Shown here: positions 1 to 5,637 of the stretch, piece by piece
Numbering within the stretch: the stretch's first letter is position 1
Layout: the number at the start of each line of letters is the position of its first letter
Assembly: GCA_031273145.1 (NCBI GenBank)
Contig: JAISSL010000255.1
Coordinates: forward strand, 1 to 8,249
Direction: 5' to 3'
Source: Zoogloeaceae bacterium
GTDB taxonomy: Bacteria; Pseudomonadota; Gammaproteobacteria; Burkholderiales; Rhodocyclaceae
DNA length: 8,249 nt
Program-made: the position numbers and the translations under genes
Notes under the pieces: generated by a model
Told to the model about the DNA's origin: nothing
What the model saw: only the letters and a program-made list of their open reading frames with translations
Database searches by the model: none

Positions 1-68
1 ATAAGACCTTCCAGCAGACCTTGCAGGTCAATGCCGGCGCCTACGCCTAAGGAAGTTATGGTTGCCAT
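1..68 (-). CDS. fliD: Flagellar filament cap protein FliD, N-terminal fragment
   Basis: Only the first 22 codons lie in the window; the gene runs off the left edge. The reading begins MATITSLGVGAGIDLQGLLE, which matches the usual FliD (HAP2) opening of a short hydrophobic start, a TSLGVGSGLDL-like stretch and then a leucine-rich helix. FliD is the pentameric cap at the filament tip under which exported flagellin folds. A good Shine-Dalgarno (AAGGAG, complement of 76-81) sits 7 nt before the ATG. The gene follows flaG on the same strand with a 52-bp gap and no visible terminator, so flaG-fliD are probably co-transcribed. The call rests on a short fragment plus the flaG/fliC neighbourhood. Confidence 0.85.
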   Translation of the reverse strand, partial: MATITSLGVGAGIDLQGLLEGL

Positions 69-120
69 GATGTTTCTCCTTGTTTCGTCTGGATGGAATG
101 AATGAATGATTCAGCAGAAA

Positions 121-708
121 TCATGCCTGTTGCCGAACCAGCAAACCTTGCAACTGTTCCAGCGAACGCGCAAGTTTGATGGCTTCTTCGGAAGGAATCT
201 GCTTGATGACTTCCTTGGTTTCGTTGTCAATGACCTTGACGACAAGGCGTCCGCTTTCCTTGTCCATCGAGAAATTGATCGAGCTGTTGTAGGGCAGGAT
301 GAACTCGTTCAAGTCTTCGACGCTTTGTTTCACATCTTCGAGTTCCTTTTGCGCGGCCTGTTTTTCCTCTTCCGCGCTCAAAGGGCGCTTGAAGGCGGAT
401 TCTTGCGTGGCATCCGGCTGCGCGTTTGCCTGCGAGGCGGCCTGTCCGCGCCGAGCCTGGTTGCCCATGGTCTCTTGCGCTTCCACGCCCGGCTGGCGTT
501 GCCAGTTGGTTGCGCTGTCTTCTTCCTTGGCGACGACTGGCGTATTGACGGGCGGCGCGTTGGTTCCGCCATCGGTTGCGCCCTTGCTGACGCCCGCGTT
601 ATTGGCCAGAGTTTCCCGGCTGACTGGCGCGACAGGCGCCCGCCCTTGCTGCGGGGTTTGCGGATTGGGCGCAACGGGAGTTGCGCCGCCAATGCTATTA
701 ATATCCAT
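121..708 (-). CDS. flaG: FlaG family flagellar protein with long disordered N-terminus
   Basis: A 195-residue protein. The C-terminal part (about 112-195) is a FlaG domain: a charged helix (about 112-137), then INFSMDKESGRLVVKVID (144-161), then the KEVIKQIPSEEAIKLA segment (165-180) and a Leu/Gln-rich terminal helix. The first ~105 residues are rich in Pro, Ala, Gln, Asn and Thr and look unstructured, which makes the protein longer than the 110-140 residues common in the family. FlaG proteins are small flagellar-region proteins reported to affect filament length in some species; the mechanism is unclear. The start at 708 is supported by AAGGAG in the complement of 716-721. The gene lies between fliC and fliD on one strand, the usual arrangement. 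No sigma-28 or sigma-54 promoter could be defended in the 222 bp upstream. Confidence 0.88.
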   Translation of the reverse strand: MDINSIGGATPVAPNPQTPQQGRAPVAPVSRETLANNAGVSKGATDGGTNAPPVNTPVVAKEEDSATNWQRQPGVEAQETMGNQARRGQAASQANAQPDATQESAFKRPLSAEEEKQAAQKELEDVKQSVEDLNEFILPYNSSINFSMDKESGRLVVKVIDNETKEVIKQIPSEEAIKLARSLEQLQGLLVRQQA

Positions 709-810
709 GATGCTACTCCTTCGGTTCTTGGGGCAAGGCGTAAGCCTGAAGCTCCAGATTGCTATTTAACTTGCCATCCGCAGGACAAATAATCCTGTTC
801 TCATGCAGAG

Positions 811-850
811 GGTTGTCCTGAACAAAACCCAAATTTCGCTCAGGACAACC
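811..850. repeat. 11-bp inverted repeat between fliC and flaG
   Basis: GGTTGTCCTGA (811-821) and TCAGGACAACC (840-850) are perfect inverted copies separated by 18 nt. The core CAGGACAA also occurs at 781-788 and again upstream of phaJ at 5521-5528. It lies between the fliC terminator hairpin and flaG, so it could be an additional terminator stem, an operator or a repeat fragment. The sequence does not decide between these. Confidence 0.5.
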
Positions 851-862
851 GGCTGTTGGATG

Positions 863-904
863 ATCCGAAAGACGCGGCGGGATTTCCGCTGCGCCTTTCG
901 GGAT
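863..904 (-). terminator. Hairpin terminator downstream of fliC
   Basis: A long inverted repeat starts about 27 nt after the flagellin stop codon. The arms are 863-880 and 886-904 around a 5-nt loop. Read in the fliC direction the stem begins CCGAAAGGCGC and pairs nearly throughout, with one G-U pair and one internal mismatch. No U-run follows, so it is either a weaker intrinsic terminator or a stem that protects the mRNA 3' end. Position and stem strength support separate transcription of the abundant flagellin message from flaG-fliD. Confidence 0.6.
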
Positions 905-930
905 GAGACATCCTTATGCCTTGTGCGCCA

Positions 931-1749
931 TCATCGCAAGAGCGAGAGGACGTTCTGCGGCAGGGCGTTGGCCTGTGCCAGCATCGCAACACCTGCTTGT
1001 TGCAGGATTTGCGCGCGGGCAAGGTTGGCCGTTTCCGCGCCGTAGTCGGCGTCCATAAGCCGGCTTCTGGCGGCGGTAGCATTTTCCCGCGCGGCGGAAA
1101 GCTGGGTGATAACGCCTTCAAAGCGGTTCTGGATAGCGCCCAGGGAAGCGCGGTTTTTGTTGATGTAGTCAATCTGACTATCAAGCGCAGACATTGCGGA
1201 AAGCGCAGCAGCCCCGGTACTCCCCGAAATAGCCTGCCCACCGAAGGAAATCTGCGAGATGTTGATCTTGATCTGCGATTCGCCAGTGGTCGTCGCGCCG
1301 ATCTGGAAGTCCACGCCGGTAGAGAAGCTGCCATCCAGGAGCTTGATCCCATTGAACTGGGTGGCGCTGACCGCCCGATTGACTTCAGAAGTCAGTTGCT
1401 GGAATTCAGTATCCAGCGCGGCGCGGTTATCCGAATCCCACTGCCCGGAAGCCGCCTGCACCGCCAGTTCACGCATCCGTTGCAAGTGCTGACCGATGAC
1501 GTTCATCCCCGCTTCAGCCGTCTGCGCGAGAGAAAGACCATCGTTGGCGTTCCGAATCGCAACCGTCATGCCGCGCGACTGGGCGTTCATCTTTTCCGCC
1601 ACCGCAAGACCGGCAGCGTCGTCCTTGGAGCTGTTGATCCGCAGACCGGAAGACAGACGTTGCAACGAGGTAAACAAGGAGCTTTGGGACGTATCCAGGT
1701 TCCGCTGCGAGTTCAGCGACTGGATGTTGGTGTTGATAATTTGAGGCAT
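931..1749 (-). CDS. fliC: Flagellin, short filament subunit
   Basis: A 272-residue flagellin. The N-terminal D0/D1 region (1-140) has the canonical MPQIINTNIQSLNSQRNL opening, RLSSGLRINSSKDDAAGLA (31-49) and LQRMRELAVQ (89-98), the last being the segment that in other flagellins forms the TLR5-recognised site. The C-terminal D1/D0 region (about 190-272) ends ANALPQNVLSLLR as in most flagellins. Only about 50 residues lie between, so the variable outer D2/D3 domains are essentially absent; this is a minimal flagellin that would give a thin, smooth filament. AAGGAG (complement of 1757-1762) lies 7 nt before the ATG. A sigma-28-like promoter is upstream and a hairpin terminator downstream, so it is probably a single-gene unit. 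Some species call this gene flaA. Confidence 0.96.
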   Translation of the reverse strand: MPQIINTNIQSLNSQRNLDTSQSSLFTSLQRLSSGLRINSSKDDAAGLAVAEKMNAQSRGMTVAIRNANDGLSLAQTAEAGMNVIGQHLQRMRELAVQAASGQWDSDNRAALDTEFQQLTSEVNRAVSATQFNGIKLLDGSFSTGVDFQIGATTTGESQIKINISQISFGGQAISGSTGAAALSAMSALDSQIDYINKNRASLGAIQNRFEGVITQLSAARENATAARSRLMDADYGAETANLARAQILQQAGVAMLAQANALPQNVLSLLR

Positions 1750-1779
1750 TTTGATTCTCCTTCATTGAAAAAAAGTTGC

Positions 1780-1815
1780 TACGACTTCAAATCGTCAGGC
1801 TTTGAATGAAAAGCC
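1780..1815 (-). other. Small hairpins in the flagellin mRNA leader
   Basis: In the fliC direction the leader contains GGCTTT-TCATTC-AAAGCC (complement of 1798-1815), a 6-bp stem with a 6-nt loop. Close to it is a weaker CGAC/GTCG pairing around GATTTGAA (about 1780-1796). They lie between the predicted promoter and the Shine-Dalgarno and may stabilise the message. This is a structure prediction by eye only. Confidence 0.35.
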
Positions 1816-1836
1816 ATTTTTGCCTGCCTGTACCCA

Positions 1837-1862
1837 TTTACGGCAAGATTTGAAAATCCTTA
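1837..1862 (-). promoter_or_regulatory. Probable sigma-28 (FliA) promoter of fliC
   Basis: In the fliC direction, TAAG (complement of 1859-1862) and GCCGTAAA (complement of 1837-1844) are separated by 14 nt. The family consensus is TAAA-N15-GCCGATAA, so the -10 element is close and the -35 is one base off in sequence and one in spacing. It would give a leader of roughly 80 nt, a normal distance for flagellin. Late flagellar genes are typically controlled by FliA and the anti-sigma factor FlgM. Confidence 0.6.
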
Positions 1863-1913
1863 AGCCATATTTTGTAACAAAACCCGATTTTGCCCACTCA
1901 AACTGCGCCAAAG

Positions 1914-2064
1914 GGTCTTGCGAGCCTTGCAGACGGAGTCTTGCGGACAGCAAATTGAAAAACCCTTGCCTGGGCGCAGACATGTTTGCGGACGCAATTG
2001 TATTGCAAACAACATTGTTTTGTTAAAAAAAATTGTTGCCAGCAAGACCCGCAGTCTGCAAGAC
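1914..2064. repeat. Cluster of GTCTTGC / GCAAGAC repeats in the fliC-trio gap
   Basis: The 397 bp between fliC and the next gene hold no convincing gene. They contain a cluster of related motifs: GGTCTTGC (1914-1921), CCTTGCAGAC (1925-1934), GTCTTGCGGAC (1938-1948), TGTTTGCGGAC (1983-1992), then inverted GCAAGACC (2042-2049) and GTCTGCAAGAC (2054-2064). The outer copies face each other, giving an element of ~150 bp with inverted ends, and an AT-rich stretch (2016-2035) lies inside. The same motif bounds elements at 5638-5712 and 7796-7920. It resembles a non-coding intergenic repeat family; no transposase is present. Confidence 0.55.
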
Positions 2065-2071
2065 TTCCCGG
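2049..2071. repeat. Left 23-bp direct repeat flanking the small-gene trio
   Basis: The sequence from 2049 to 2071 matches 2941-2963 at 22 of 23 positions, including the perfect 18-mer GTCTGCAAGACTTCCCGG. The only difference is A versus C at the fifth base. The two copies are 892 bp apart, in the same orientation, and enclose the promoter and all three small genes. This left copy lies in non-coding DNA 98 bp before the first gene. Confidence 0.7.
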
Positions 2072-2080
2072 CATGTGGAG

Positions 2081-2095
2081 CGTCATGTATTGACG
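2081..2095. promoter_or_regulatory. Candidate operator overlapping the trio promoter
   Basis: CGTCA-TGTAT-TGACG is a 5-bp inverted repeat whose right arm forms most of the predicted -35 box. Type II antitoxins with a ribbon-helix-helix fold commonly bind such short palindromes and repress their own operon. The third gene here looks like such a protein, so autoregulation is a reasonable inference; a 5-bp repeat can also occur by chance. Confidence 0.4.
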
Positions 2096-2118
2096 AAATA
2101 AATACGACAGGCTACCAT
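2090..2118 (+). promoter_or_regulatory. Sigma-70 promoter of the small-gene trio
   Basis: TTGACG (2090-2095) and TACCAT (2113-2118) are separated by exactly 17 bp. The -35 box matches consensus at five of six positions and the -10 box at four of six. Transcription would begin near 2125, about 20 nt before the ATG at 2147. Confidence 0.6.
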
Positions 2119-2146
2119 TCGCTCATGAACCTCTGCCTTGAACATC

Positions 2147-2404
2147 ATGGAAAGCAAACGCTTCAACCGTCAAATCATCCTCACCCACCACGCGAAGGAA
2201 CAGATGGCAGCGCGAAATATCTCTTACGCAGAATTGATGGAAACCATCGAAGAGGGAGACGCTGACTACAAAAACGCGACCAACCTCTGGCTTTCCCGGT
2301 TCTTTCCTGCCCGGCACGACAACCTGATTTGCGCGGCGGTCGTACTGGAAAACGCTCTGGTCGTGAAAACGGTCATGCACCACTTTGAAAGGAATCCGCC
2401 ATGA
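2147..2404 (+). CDS. DUF4258-like small protein, putative toxin of a toxin-antitoxin module
   Basis: An 85-residue protein from the ATG at 2147; a TTG at 2138 would add three residues. Neither start has a strong Shine-Dalgarno. Near the N-terminus is ILTHHAKEQMAARNISYAEL, the typical DUF4258 opening of a His-Ala-x-x-x-Met pattern followed by R-x-I-S. Then come a short helix, a region with basic residues (LWLSRFFPARHD), a beta strand LICAAVVLE and a final strand VVKTVMHHFE. DUF4258 proteins are small, uncharacterised and often sit next to a small partner gene, which has led to their prediction as toxins; no activity is established here. The stop overlaps the next start as ATGA, so translation is probably coupled. 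The fold call is good, the toxin role is inference. Confidence 0.75.
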   Translation: MESKRFNRQIILTHHAKEQMAARNISYAELMETIEEGDADYKNATNLWLSRFFPARHDNLICAAVVLENALVVKTVMHHFERNPP

Positions 2405-2619
2405 ACGCAAAATACTGGCCGGAAGATGACATTCTGCAAATAAGGCTCTCCGACAAGCCCATCACCCGCGAAATTGGACAGGACTGGAACACCTATCTCA
2501 GCTTTGCGGAAGATGGCAGTTTGGTAGAAATCGTCATTCTCGACGCGAAAGCGCACGGCCTGCTGCCGGTTACGGACAGTTGCCACACGCCATGCGAAGC
2601 GCGCGAACACTATGCCTGA
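2401..2619 (+). CDS. DUF2283-like small protein, putative partner of the DUF4258 protein
   Basis: A 72-residue protein. Residues 4-50 follow the DUF2283 pattern: a first strand (KYWPEDDILQIRLSDKPI) with the Y-x-x-x-D-x-L-x-I-x-L signature, a middle strand (WNTYLSFAEDG) and a last strand SLVEIVILDAK. The C-terminal ~20 residues are a loose tail containing two cysteines. Proteins of this family are often encoded beside DUF4258-type proteins and are suspected antitoxins or accessory proteins. The start ATG overlaps the previous stop by 4 nt, and GAAAGG (2387-2392) is a fair ribosome binding site. The next gene starts before this one ends. Molecular function is unknown. Confidence 0.75.
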   Translation: MNAKYWPEDDILQIRLSDKPITREIGQDWNTYLSFAEDGSLVEIVILDAKAHGLLPVTDSCHTPCEAREHYA

Positions 2620-2896
2620 CCCCATTAAAAACAAACGGTCGAAAGACCGCCCCATGACCATCGTTACAGTGCGAATGCCCGTTGACATGATTGAATCCAT
2701 GAAGCGCATCGCGCCGCTGCGTGGATTCTCCGGCTATCAGCCCTTACTCAAGCACTACGTCAGCGAAGGGCTGCGAAAGGACGAAGCGGAGTTCATTTTC
2801 AGCGCGTCCGGGCGACTGATTGACGCGCTGAAAAAACAGGGTATCTCGGAAAAGGCACTCGAAGAAGCCGCAAAAGAGGCGGGAATCTCTGCCTGA
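2612..2896 (+). CDS. Ribbon-helix-helix-like protein, probable antitoxin and operon repressor
   Basis: A 94-residue protein. After a basic N-terminal tail (1-14, with several Lys and Arg) comes TIVTVRMPVDMIESMKRIAP, which has the strand-then-helix form of a CopG/Arc-like ribbon-helix-helix domain. A second helix follows (GYQPLLKHYVSEGLRKDEAE), with the GYQ-x-L-L and EGLR pattern seen in many small RHH antitoxins. The C-terminal third (66-94) is a separate charged helical segment that could contact a partner. The gene overlaps the previous one by 8 nt and has no clear Shine-Dalgarno, implying translational coupling; an internal ATG at 2654 would remove the tail. As last gene of the trio it is the best candidate for DNA binding at the 2081-2095 palindrome. 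Confidence 0.7.
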   Translation: MPDPIKNKRSKDRPMTIVTVRMPVDMIESMKRIAPLRGFSGYQPLLKHYVSEGLRKDEAEFIFSASGRLIDALKKQGISEKALEEAAKEAGISA

Positions 2897-2935
2897 ACCC
2901 GCTTCCTGCCCTCACGCAAGCAAAGAACAATGTTT

Positions 2936-3778
2936 TTAATCCGCCGTCTGCAAGACTTCCCGGTTGATGGCATCTCTGGTCTGCTGGGCGGCATTGAAGG
3001 CGGCAGTGGCGTAGTTCTCGCCCTCTCCGGCATATAAAATGGCGCGGGAAGAATTCAGGATCAGGCCGCGTCCATCGGCGGTCTTGCCCGCCTTGACCGT
3101 CGCGGCGATGTCGCCGCCCTGCGCGCCGATGCCGGGAACAAGAAGCGGCATGTCGCCCACCAGGGCGCGAACGCGGGCGATTTCTACGGGAAAGGTTGCG
3201 CCCACCACCAGAGCGCATTGTCCGGTTTGGTTCCACGTTCCCGCCGCAAGTCGCGCAACCCGCTCGAAGAGTTTTTCCCCATCCCGGCTTTCCATGAATT
3301 GCAGGTCGCTACCGCCGGGGTTGGAAGTGCGGCAGAGCAGGATGACGCCCTTTTCCGGGTAATCGAAATAGGGCGCAATGGAATCCAGCCCCATGTAAGG
3401 ATTGAGCGTGACCGCATCGGCCTGATAGCGCATAAAGGCTTCCCGCGCGTATTGTTGGGCGGTTGCGCCGATGTCGCCGCGCTTGGCATCCAGAATGACC
3501 GGAATGTCGGGATGCTGCGCGTGAATGTGCGCGATCAGGCGTTCCAGCGTTTCTTCCGCGCGGTGCGCCGCAAAATAGGCAATCTGGGGCTTGAAGGCAC
3601 AGACCAACGGCGCGGTTGCGTCAATGATGGCGGCGCAGAATTGAAACAACGCATCCGGCTGTTCGCGCAGATGCGCGGGCAAGCGGGCCGGGTCGGGGTC
3701 AAGCCCCACGCAGAGCAGGGAATCGTTCTTGTCCCAGGCGGCGGAGAGCATTTCGGTAAAACTTTCCATAATGCGCAT
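2936..3778 (-). CDS. pyrF: Orotidine 5'-phosphate decarboxylase, group 2 (long form)
   Basis: A 280-residue enzyme that decarboxylates OMP to UMP, the last step of de novo pyrimidine synthesis, in the cytoplasm. [10 protein letters not shown] (21-30) binds substrate and FKPQIAYF (62-69) gives an early lysine. [13 protein letters not shown] (94-106) carries the catalytic D-x-K-x-x-D array, [11 protein letters not shown] (213-223) is the phosphate-binding turn and [10 protein letters not shown] (241-250) the late loop with the conserved arginine. Length and motifs fit the long bacterial subfamily rather than the ~230-residue E. coli type. I chose the ATG at 3778, one base after the upstream methyltransferase stop; 3769 is an alternative three codons in. 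The C-terminal REVLQTAD is encoded by a repeat shared with intergenic DNA at 2049-2071, so the tail may be replaced sequence. It converges with the small-gene trio, 39 bp apart. Confidence 0.95.
   Translation of the reverse strand: MRIMESFTEMLSAAWDKNDSLLCVGLDPDPARLPAHLREQPDALFQFCAAIIDATAPLVCAFKPQIAYFAAHRAEETLERLIAHIHAQHPDIPVILDAKRGDIGATAQQYAREAFMRYQADAVTLNPYMGLDSIAPYFDYPEKGVILLCRTSNPGGSDLQFMESRDGEKLFERVARLAAGTWNQTGQCALVVGATFPVEIARVRALVGDMPLLVPGIGAQGGDIAATVKAGKTADGRGLILNSSRAILYAGEGENYATAAFNAAQQTRDAINREVLQTAD
2941..2963. repeat. Right 23-bp direct repeat, inside the 3' end of pyrF
   Basis: This is the second copy of the 2049-2071 repeat (22 of 23 identical). Here it is coding: read on the minus strand it supplies the pyrF codons for REVLQTA, directly before the terminal Asp and stop. 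A repeat shared between the 3' end of a gene and the far end of an adjacent gene cassette is the pattern left by integration at a gene end. No integrase is present in the window. Confidence 0.7.
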
Positions 3779-3779
3779 G

Positions 3780-4946
3780 TCAGGCTTTCGGCATAAAGGG
3801 TTGAAAATCGGCGGGAAGCAGGCAATTTTGCAGGCTGCGCTGGGTGAAAAGATAGCGTCCATCGCAAATAAAGCCCAGTTCGTTCCAGTTGACCGCATGG
3901 TTCAGCAGGCGGGTTGCCTCTTTCAGCGCGGCCTGGGAGAGTGTCGCATTTTTCGGGAAGAGTGCCAGAATGGAACCATCGAAATGAAGGCTCGGATGCA
4001 GAAAAAAAGGTTCCGGGTTGCGCGTTCTGCCATTCACATAAATCCGGGGACGGTCATTGATCGGGTACAGCCTGCCCCACTGCCACCAGTTGGATTCGTC
4101 GAACGGGCGCACTCGCCGCGCCAACAGGCGGGGCTTGTGCGCTTCCAGATGCGGGTGTCGAATCCCGAAAATCATCCGACGGGTCTTTTGGGTCTGCGCG
4201 GTGTGGGAACAGACGAATTCCAGATTGCCCTCCGGGTGCTCAAACAAATCATCCGCGCCCGACACCCCGCCCACCCTGACCCTAAAAATATCGGAGAGCG
4301 GCAGGACATAATCCTGCCGCAAAAACATCAGTTGTCCGGCGGATTCAAAAAAGGTGCGCCCGTCGCGCATCCGCCGGTCGAGCCGGTTTTTTTCAAAGCG
4401 GAAGATGGCGCAGTTGGGCGTGTGGTCGGCAAAAATCCGGGCGTCTCCCGTCTCGAAAAAATCGGTGATGCTGCCTTCCCGGTACAGCCAGGCATTCAGC
4501 TTTTTGGCCGCCGTGAGCTTGGCGAGTTCGCGCGGGACGATGAAAATCAGCTCGCCGCCGGGGTTTAAGTGGCGGATACATTTTTCGATGAAAAACAAAA
4601 ACAGGTTGCTGCGTTTATCGAACCGGGAAAAATCAAGCAGGGCGCGAGTAGCGGCGGGGATGTCCTGATGGCGCACATAGGGCGGATTGCCGATGATGGT
4701 GTCAAACCGTTCGGAAGTCGGATAGGCGAAAAAATCCATGACCCGGCTGCCTGCTGGCGCAATGTCGGGGTCTAGCTCGATGCCCACGCATGAGCCGCCT
4801 TCTTCTTGGAGCGGAATCAAAAACGCGCCGTTGCCCACCGAAGGTTCTAGCGTCCGCCCCGCATTTTGGCGCAGCTTCAGCATGAAATCCACGATTTCAG
4901 GCGGAGTAAAAACCTGTCCCAAACCGGTGACATTTCGGGTCGACAT
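3780..4946 (-). CDS. N6-adenine DNA methyltransferase, apparently orphan
   Basis: A 388-residue SAM-dependent methyltransferase of the gamma class. In order: motif X GQVFTPPE (10-17), SAM-binding motif [11 protein letters not shown] (33-42), motif II GIELDPD (55-61) and the catalytic motif IV NPPY (87-90) followed by VRHQ, then motifs V-VIII including [10 protein letters not shown]. The C-terminal ~200 residues form the target-recognition part, resembling Eco57I/TaqI-type enzymes. The start at 4946 ([10 protein letters not shown]) puts motif X at the normal distance; the frame is open upstream to 5012 but that region contains the phaJ terminator. No restriction endonuclease is adjacent. Its stop and the pyrF start are one base apart, so both are probably on one message. 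It could be an epigenetic regulator, a relic of a restriction system, or an RNA/protein methylase; DNA is favoured because of NPPY plus the long target domain. Confidence 0.85.
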   Translation of the reverse strand: MSTRNVTGLGQVFTPPEIVDFMLKLRQNAGRTLEPSVGNGAFLIPLQEEGGSCVGIELDPDIAPAGSRVMDFFAYPTSERFDTIIGNPPYVRHQDIPAATRALLDFSRFDKRSNLFLFFIEKCIRHLNPGGELIFIVPRELAKLTAAKKLNAWLYREGSITDFFETGDARIFADHTPNCAIFRFEKNRLDRRMRDGRTFFESAGQLMFLRQDYVLPLSDIFRVRVGGVSGADDLFEHPEGNLEFVCSHTAQTQKTRRMIFGIRHPHLEAHKPRLLARRVRPFDESNWWQWGRLYPINDRPRIYVNGRTRNPEPFFLHPSLHFDGSILALFPKNATLSQAALKEATRLLNHAVNWNELGFICDGRYLFTQRSLQNCLLPADFQPFMPKA

Positions 4947-4968
4947 GAGCGTGTGGCGGGTAGGCAGA

Positions 4969-5002
4969 ATAAATAAAAAGCCGGGATGACGCGGCATCCC
5001 GG
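4969..5002 (-). terminator. Intrinsic terminator of phaJ
   Basis: In the phaJ direction, CCGGGATG and CATCCCGG (4995-5002 and 4981-4988) form a perfect 8-bp stem with a 6-nt loop, followed immediately by CTTTTTATTTATT. It starts 22 nt after the phaJ stop codon. This separates phaJ from the methyltransferase-pyrF unit, so the latter needs its own promoter; I did not find a convincing one. Confidence 0.88.
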
Positions 5003-5024
5003 CAGGTTCCATAAAGATGCGCGT

Positions 5025-5456
5025 TCAGTCGTTCTTGCTGGTACACATCAGGGTGGCTTCGCCGTCAATCACCACCTTGCCGCCGATCGTGCAGACGGTC
5101 TCCATGATGACGCGCTTCTTTTCAAGGATGACTTCCTTGACGGTCACGGTTGCCGTCACGGTATCGCCGGGATGTACCGGCGCCTTGAATTTCAGGGTTT
5201 GCCCCATGTAGATACAGCCGGGGCCGGGCAGACGATTGCCCAGCACGGCGGAAATCAGGGTGGAGGTCAGCATCCCGTGCGCGATGCGTCCGCCGAACAT
5301 GGTGGTCTTGGCGTATTCCTCGTTGATGTGCACCGGGTTGTTGTCGGTGGAAACACCGGCAAAGAGCACGATGTCCGCATAGTTGATGGTTTTGGCGATG
5401 CTGGCAGTCATGCCGGGTTTCAGGTCTTCGATGTCGTAACCGTTTTGTGCATTCAT
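5025..5456 (-). CDS. phaJ: MaoC-like (R)-specific enoyl-CoA hydratase
   Basis: A 143-residue hot-dog-fold hydratase that adds water to trans-2-enoyl-CoA to give (R)-3-hydroxyacyl-CoA. In PHA-storing bacteria this feeds beta-oxidation intermediates into polyhydroxyalkanoate synthesis. The hydratase-2 motif is complete: STDNNPVHINEEYA (36-49) with the catalytic Asp38 and His43 at the usual five-residue spacing, then GGRIAHGML, where the third catalytic position and substrate tunnel begin. FKAPVHPGDTV is the typical C-terminal half signature. I chose the ATG at 5456 because AGGAGA (complement of 5463-5468) lies just upstream; the frame stays open to 5504 but that extension runs through a palindrome in the leader. 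The gene stands alone, with its own promoter and terminator. A broader role as a MaoC-family dehydratase cannot be excluded, since no PHA synthase is in view. Confidence 0.88.
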   Translation of the reverse strand: MNAQNGYDIEDLKPGMTASIAKTINYADIVLFAGVSTDNNPVHINEEYAKTTMFGGRIAHGMLTSTLISAVLGNRLPGPGCIYMGQTLKFKAPVHPGDTVTATVTVKEVILEKKRVIMETVCTIGGKVVIDGEATLMCTSKND

Positions 5457-5608
5457 GGTGAATCTCCTGTTGCAGTTGAAGGAGCTTGCCTGAATCTCCG
5501 CCATTCATGGCGGGTTCAAACAGGACAAAGCGTAACCGGGAGCCAAGGCTCCCAAAGGCTGTGTCGAGAAATCCCCTGTTGCAAGAAGGGGAGACTCAAA
5601 ACCCATCC
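5457..5608 (-). promoter_or_regulatory. Structured leader of phaJ with three hairpins
   Basis: The leader predicted from the TATAAT box is about 145 nt. In transcript order it can form TCCCCT...AGGGGA (5572-5592, 6 bp), GGGAGCC-TT-GGCTCCC (5538-5553, a perfect palindrome except for the centre) and CCGCCAT-GA-ATGGCGG (5498-5513, likewise), before the Shine-Dalgarno at about 5463-5468. The two palindromes could be protein-binding operators in DNA or stems in RNA. No known riboswitch was recognised. Confidence 0.45.
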
Positions 5609-5614
5609 ATTATA
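5609..5614 (-). promoter_or_regulatory. Consensus -10 box (TATAAT) upstream of phaJ
   Basis: The complement of 5609-5614 is a perfect TATAAT, preceded by CA in an AT-rich context. No good -35 hexamer lies 16-18 bp upstream: that position abuts the end of the GTCTTGCAGAC repeat element (from 5638). The promoter may therefore depend on an activator or on the repeat itself. Transcription would begin near 5602. Confidence 0.5.
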
Positions 5615-5637
5615 TGCGATTGCCAAAACATGATGTA

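Noticed and set aside
17..31. CAGACCTTGCAGGTC in fliD, resembling the GTCTTGCAGAC repeat
   Set aside because: It lies in a conserved coding stretch of FliD (DLQGLLE) and differs from the repeat in its arms; chance similarity is the simpler view.
96..110. Short AATG tandem repeat (three units) between flaG and fliD
   Set aside because: Too short to suggest phase variation, and it lies upstream of the fliD ribosome binding site without affecting a frame.
745..790. A sigma-54-like TGGCA...GC sequence before flaG
   Set aside because: The gap between the GG and GC elements is 11 instead of 10 and the flanks fit poorly, so it is not a defensible promoter.
106..792. A 228-codon plus-strand open frame opposite flaG
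   Set aside because: It is the antisense shadow of flaG, whose domain, ribosome binding site and neighbours are convincing.
1914..2064. A CRISPR array suggested by repeated GTCTTGC motifs
   Set aside because: Units are short, variable in orientation and irregularly spaced, and no cas gene is present.
1918..2265. A 115-codon open frame upstream of and overlapping the DUF4258-like gene
   Set aside because: It runs through the GTCTTGC repeat cluster and over the promoter, overlaps a better gene in another frame, and its peptide has no recognisable pattern.
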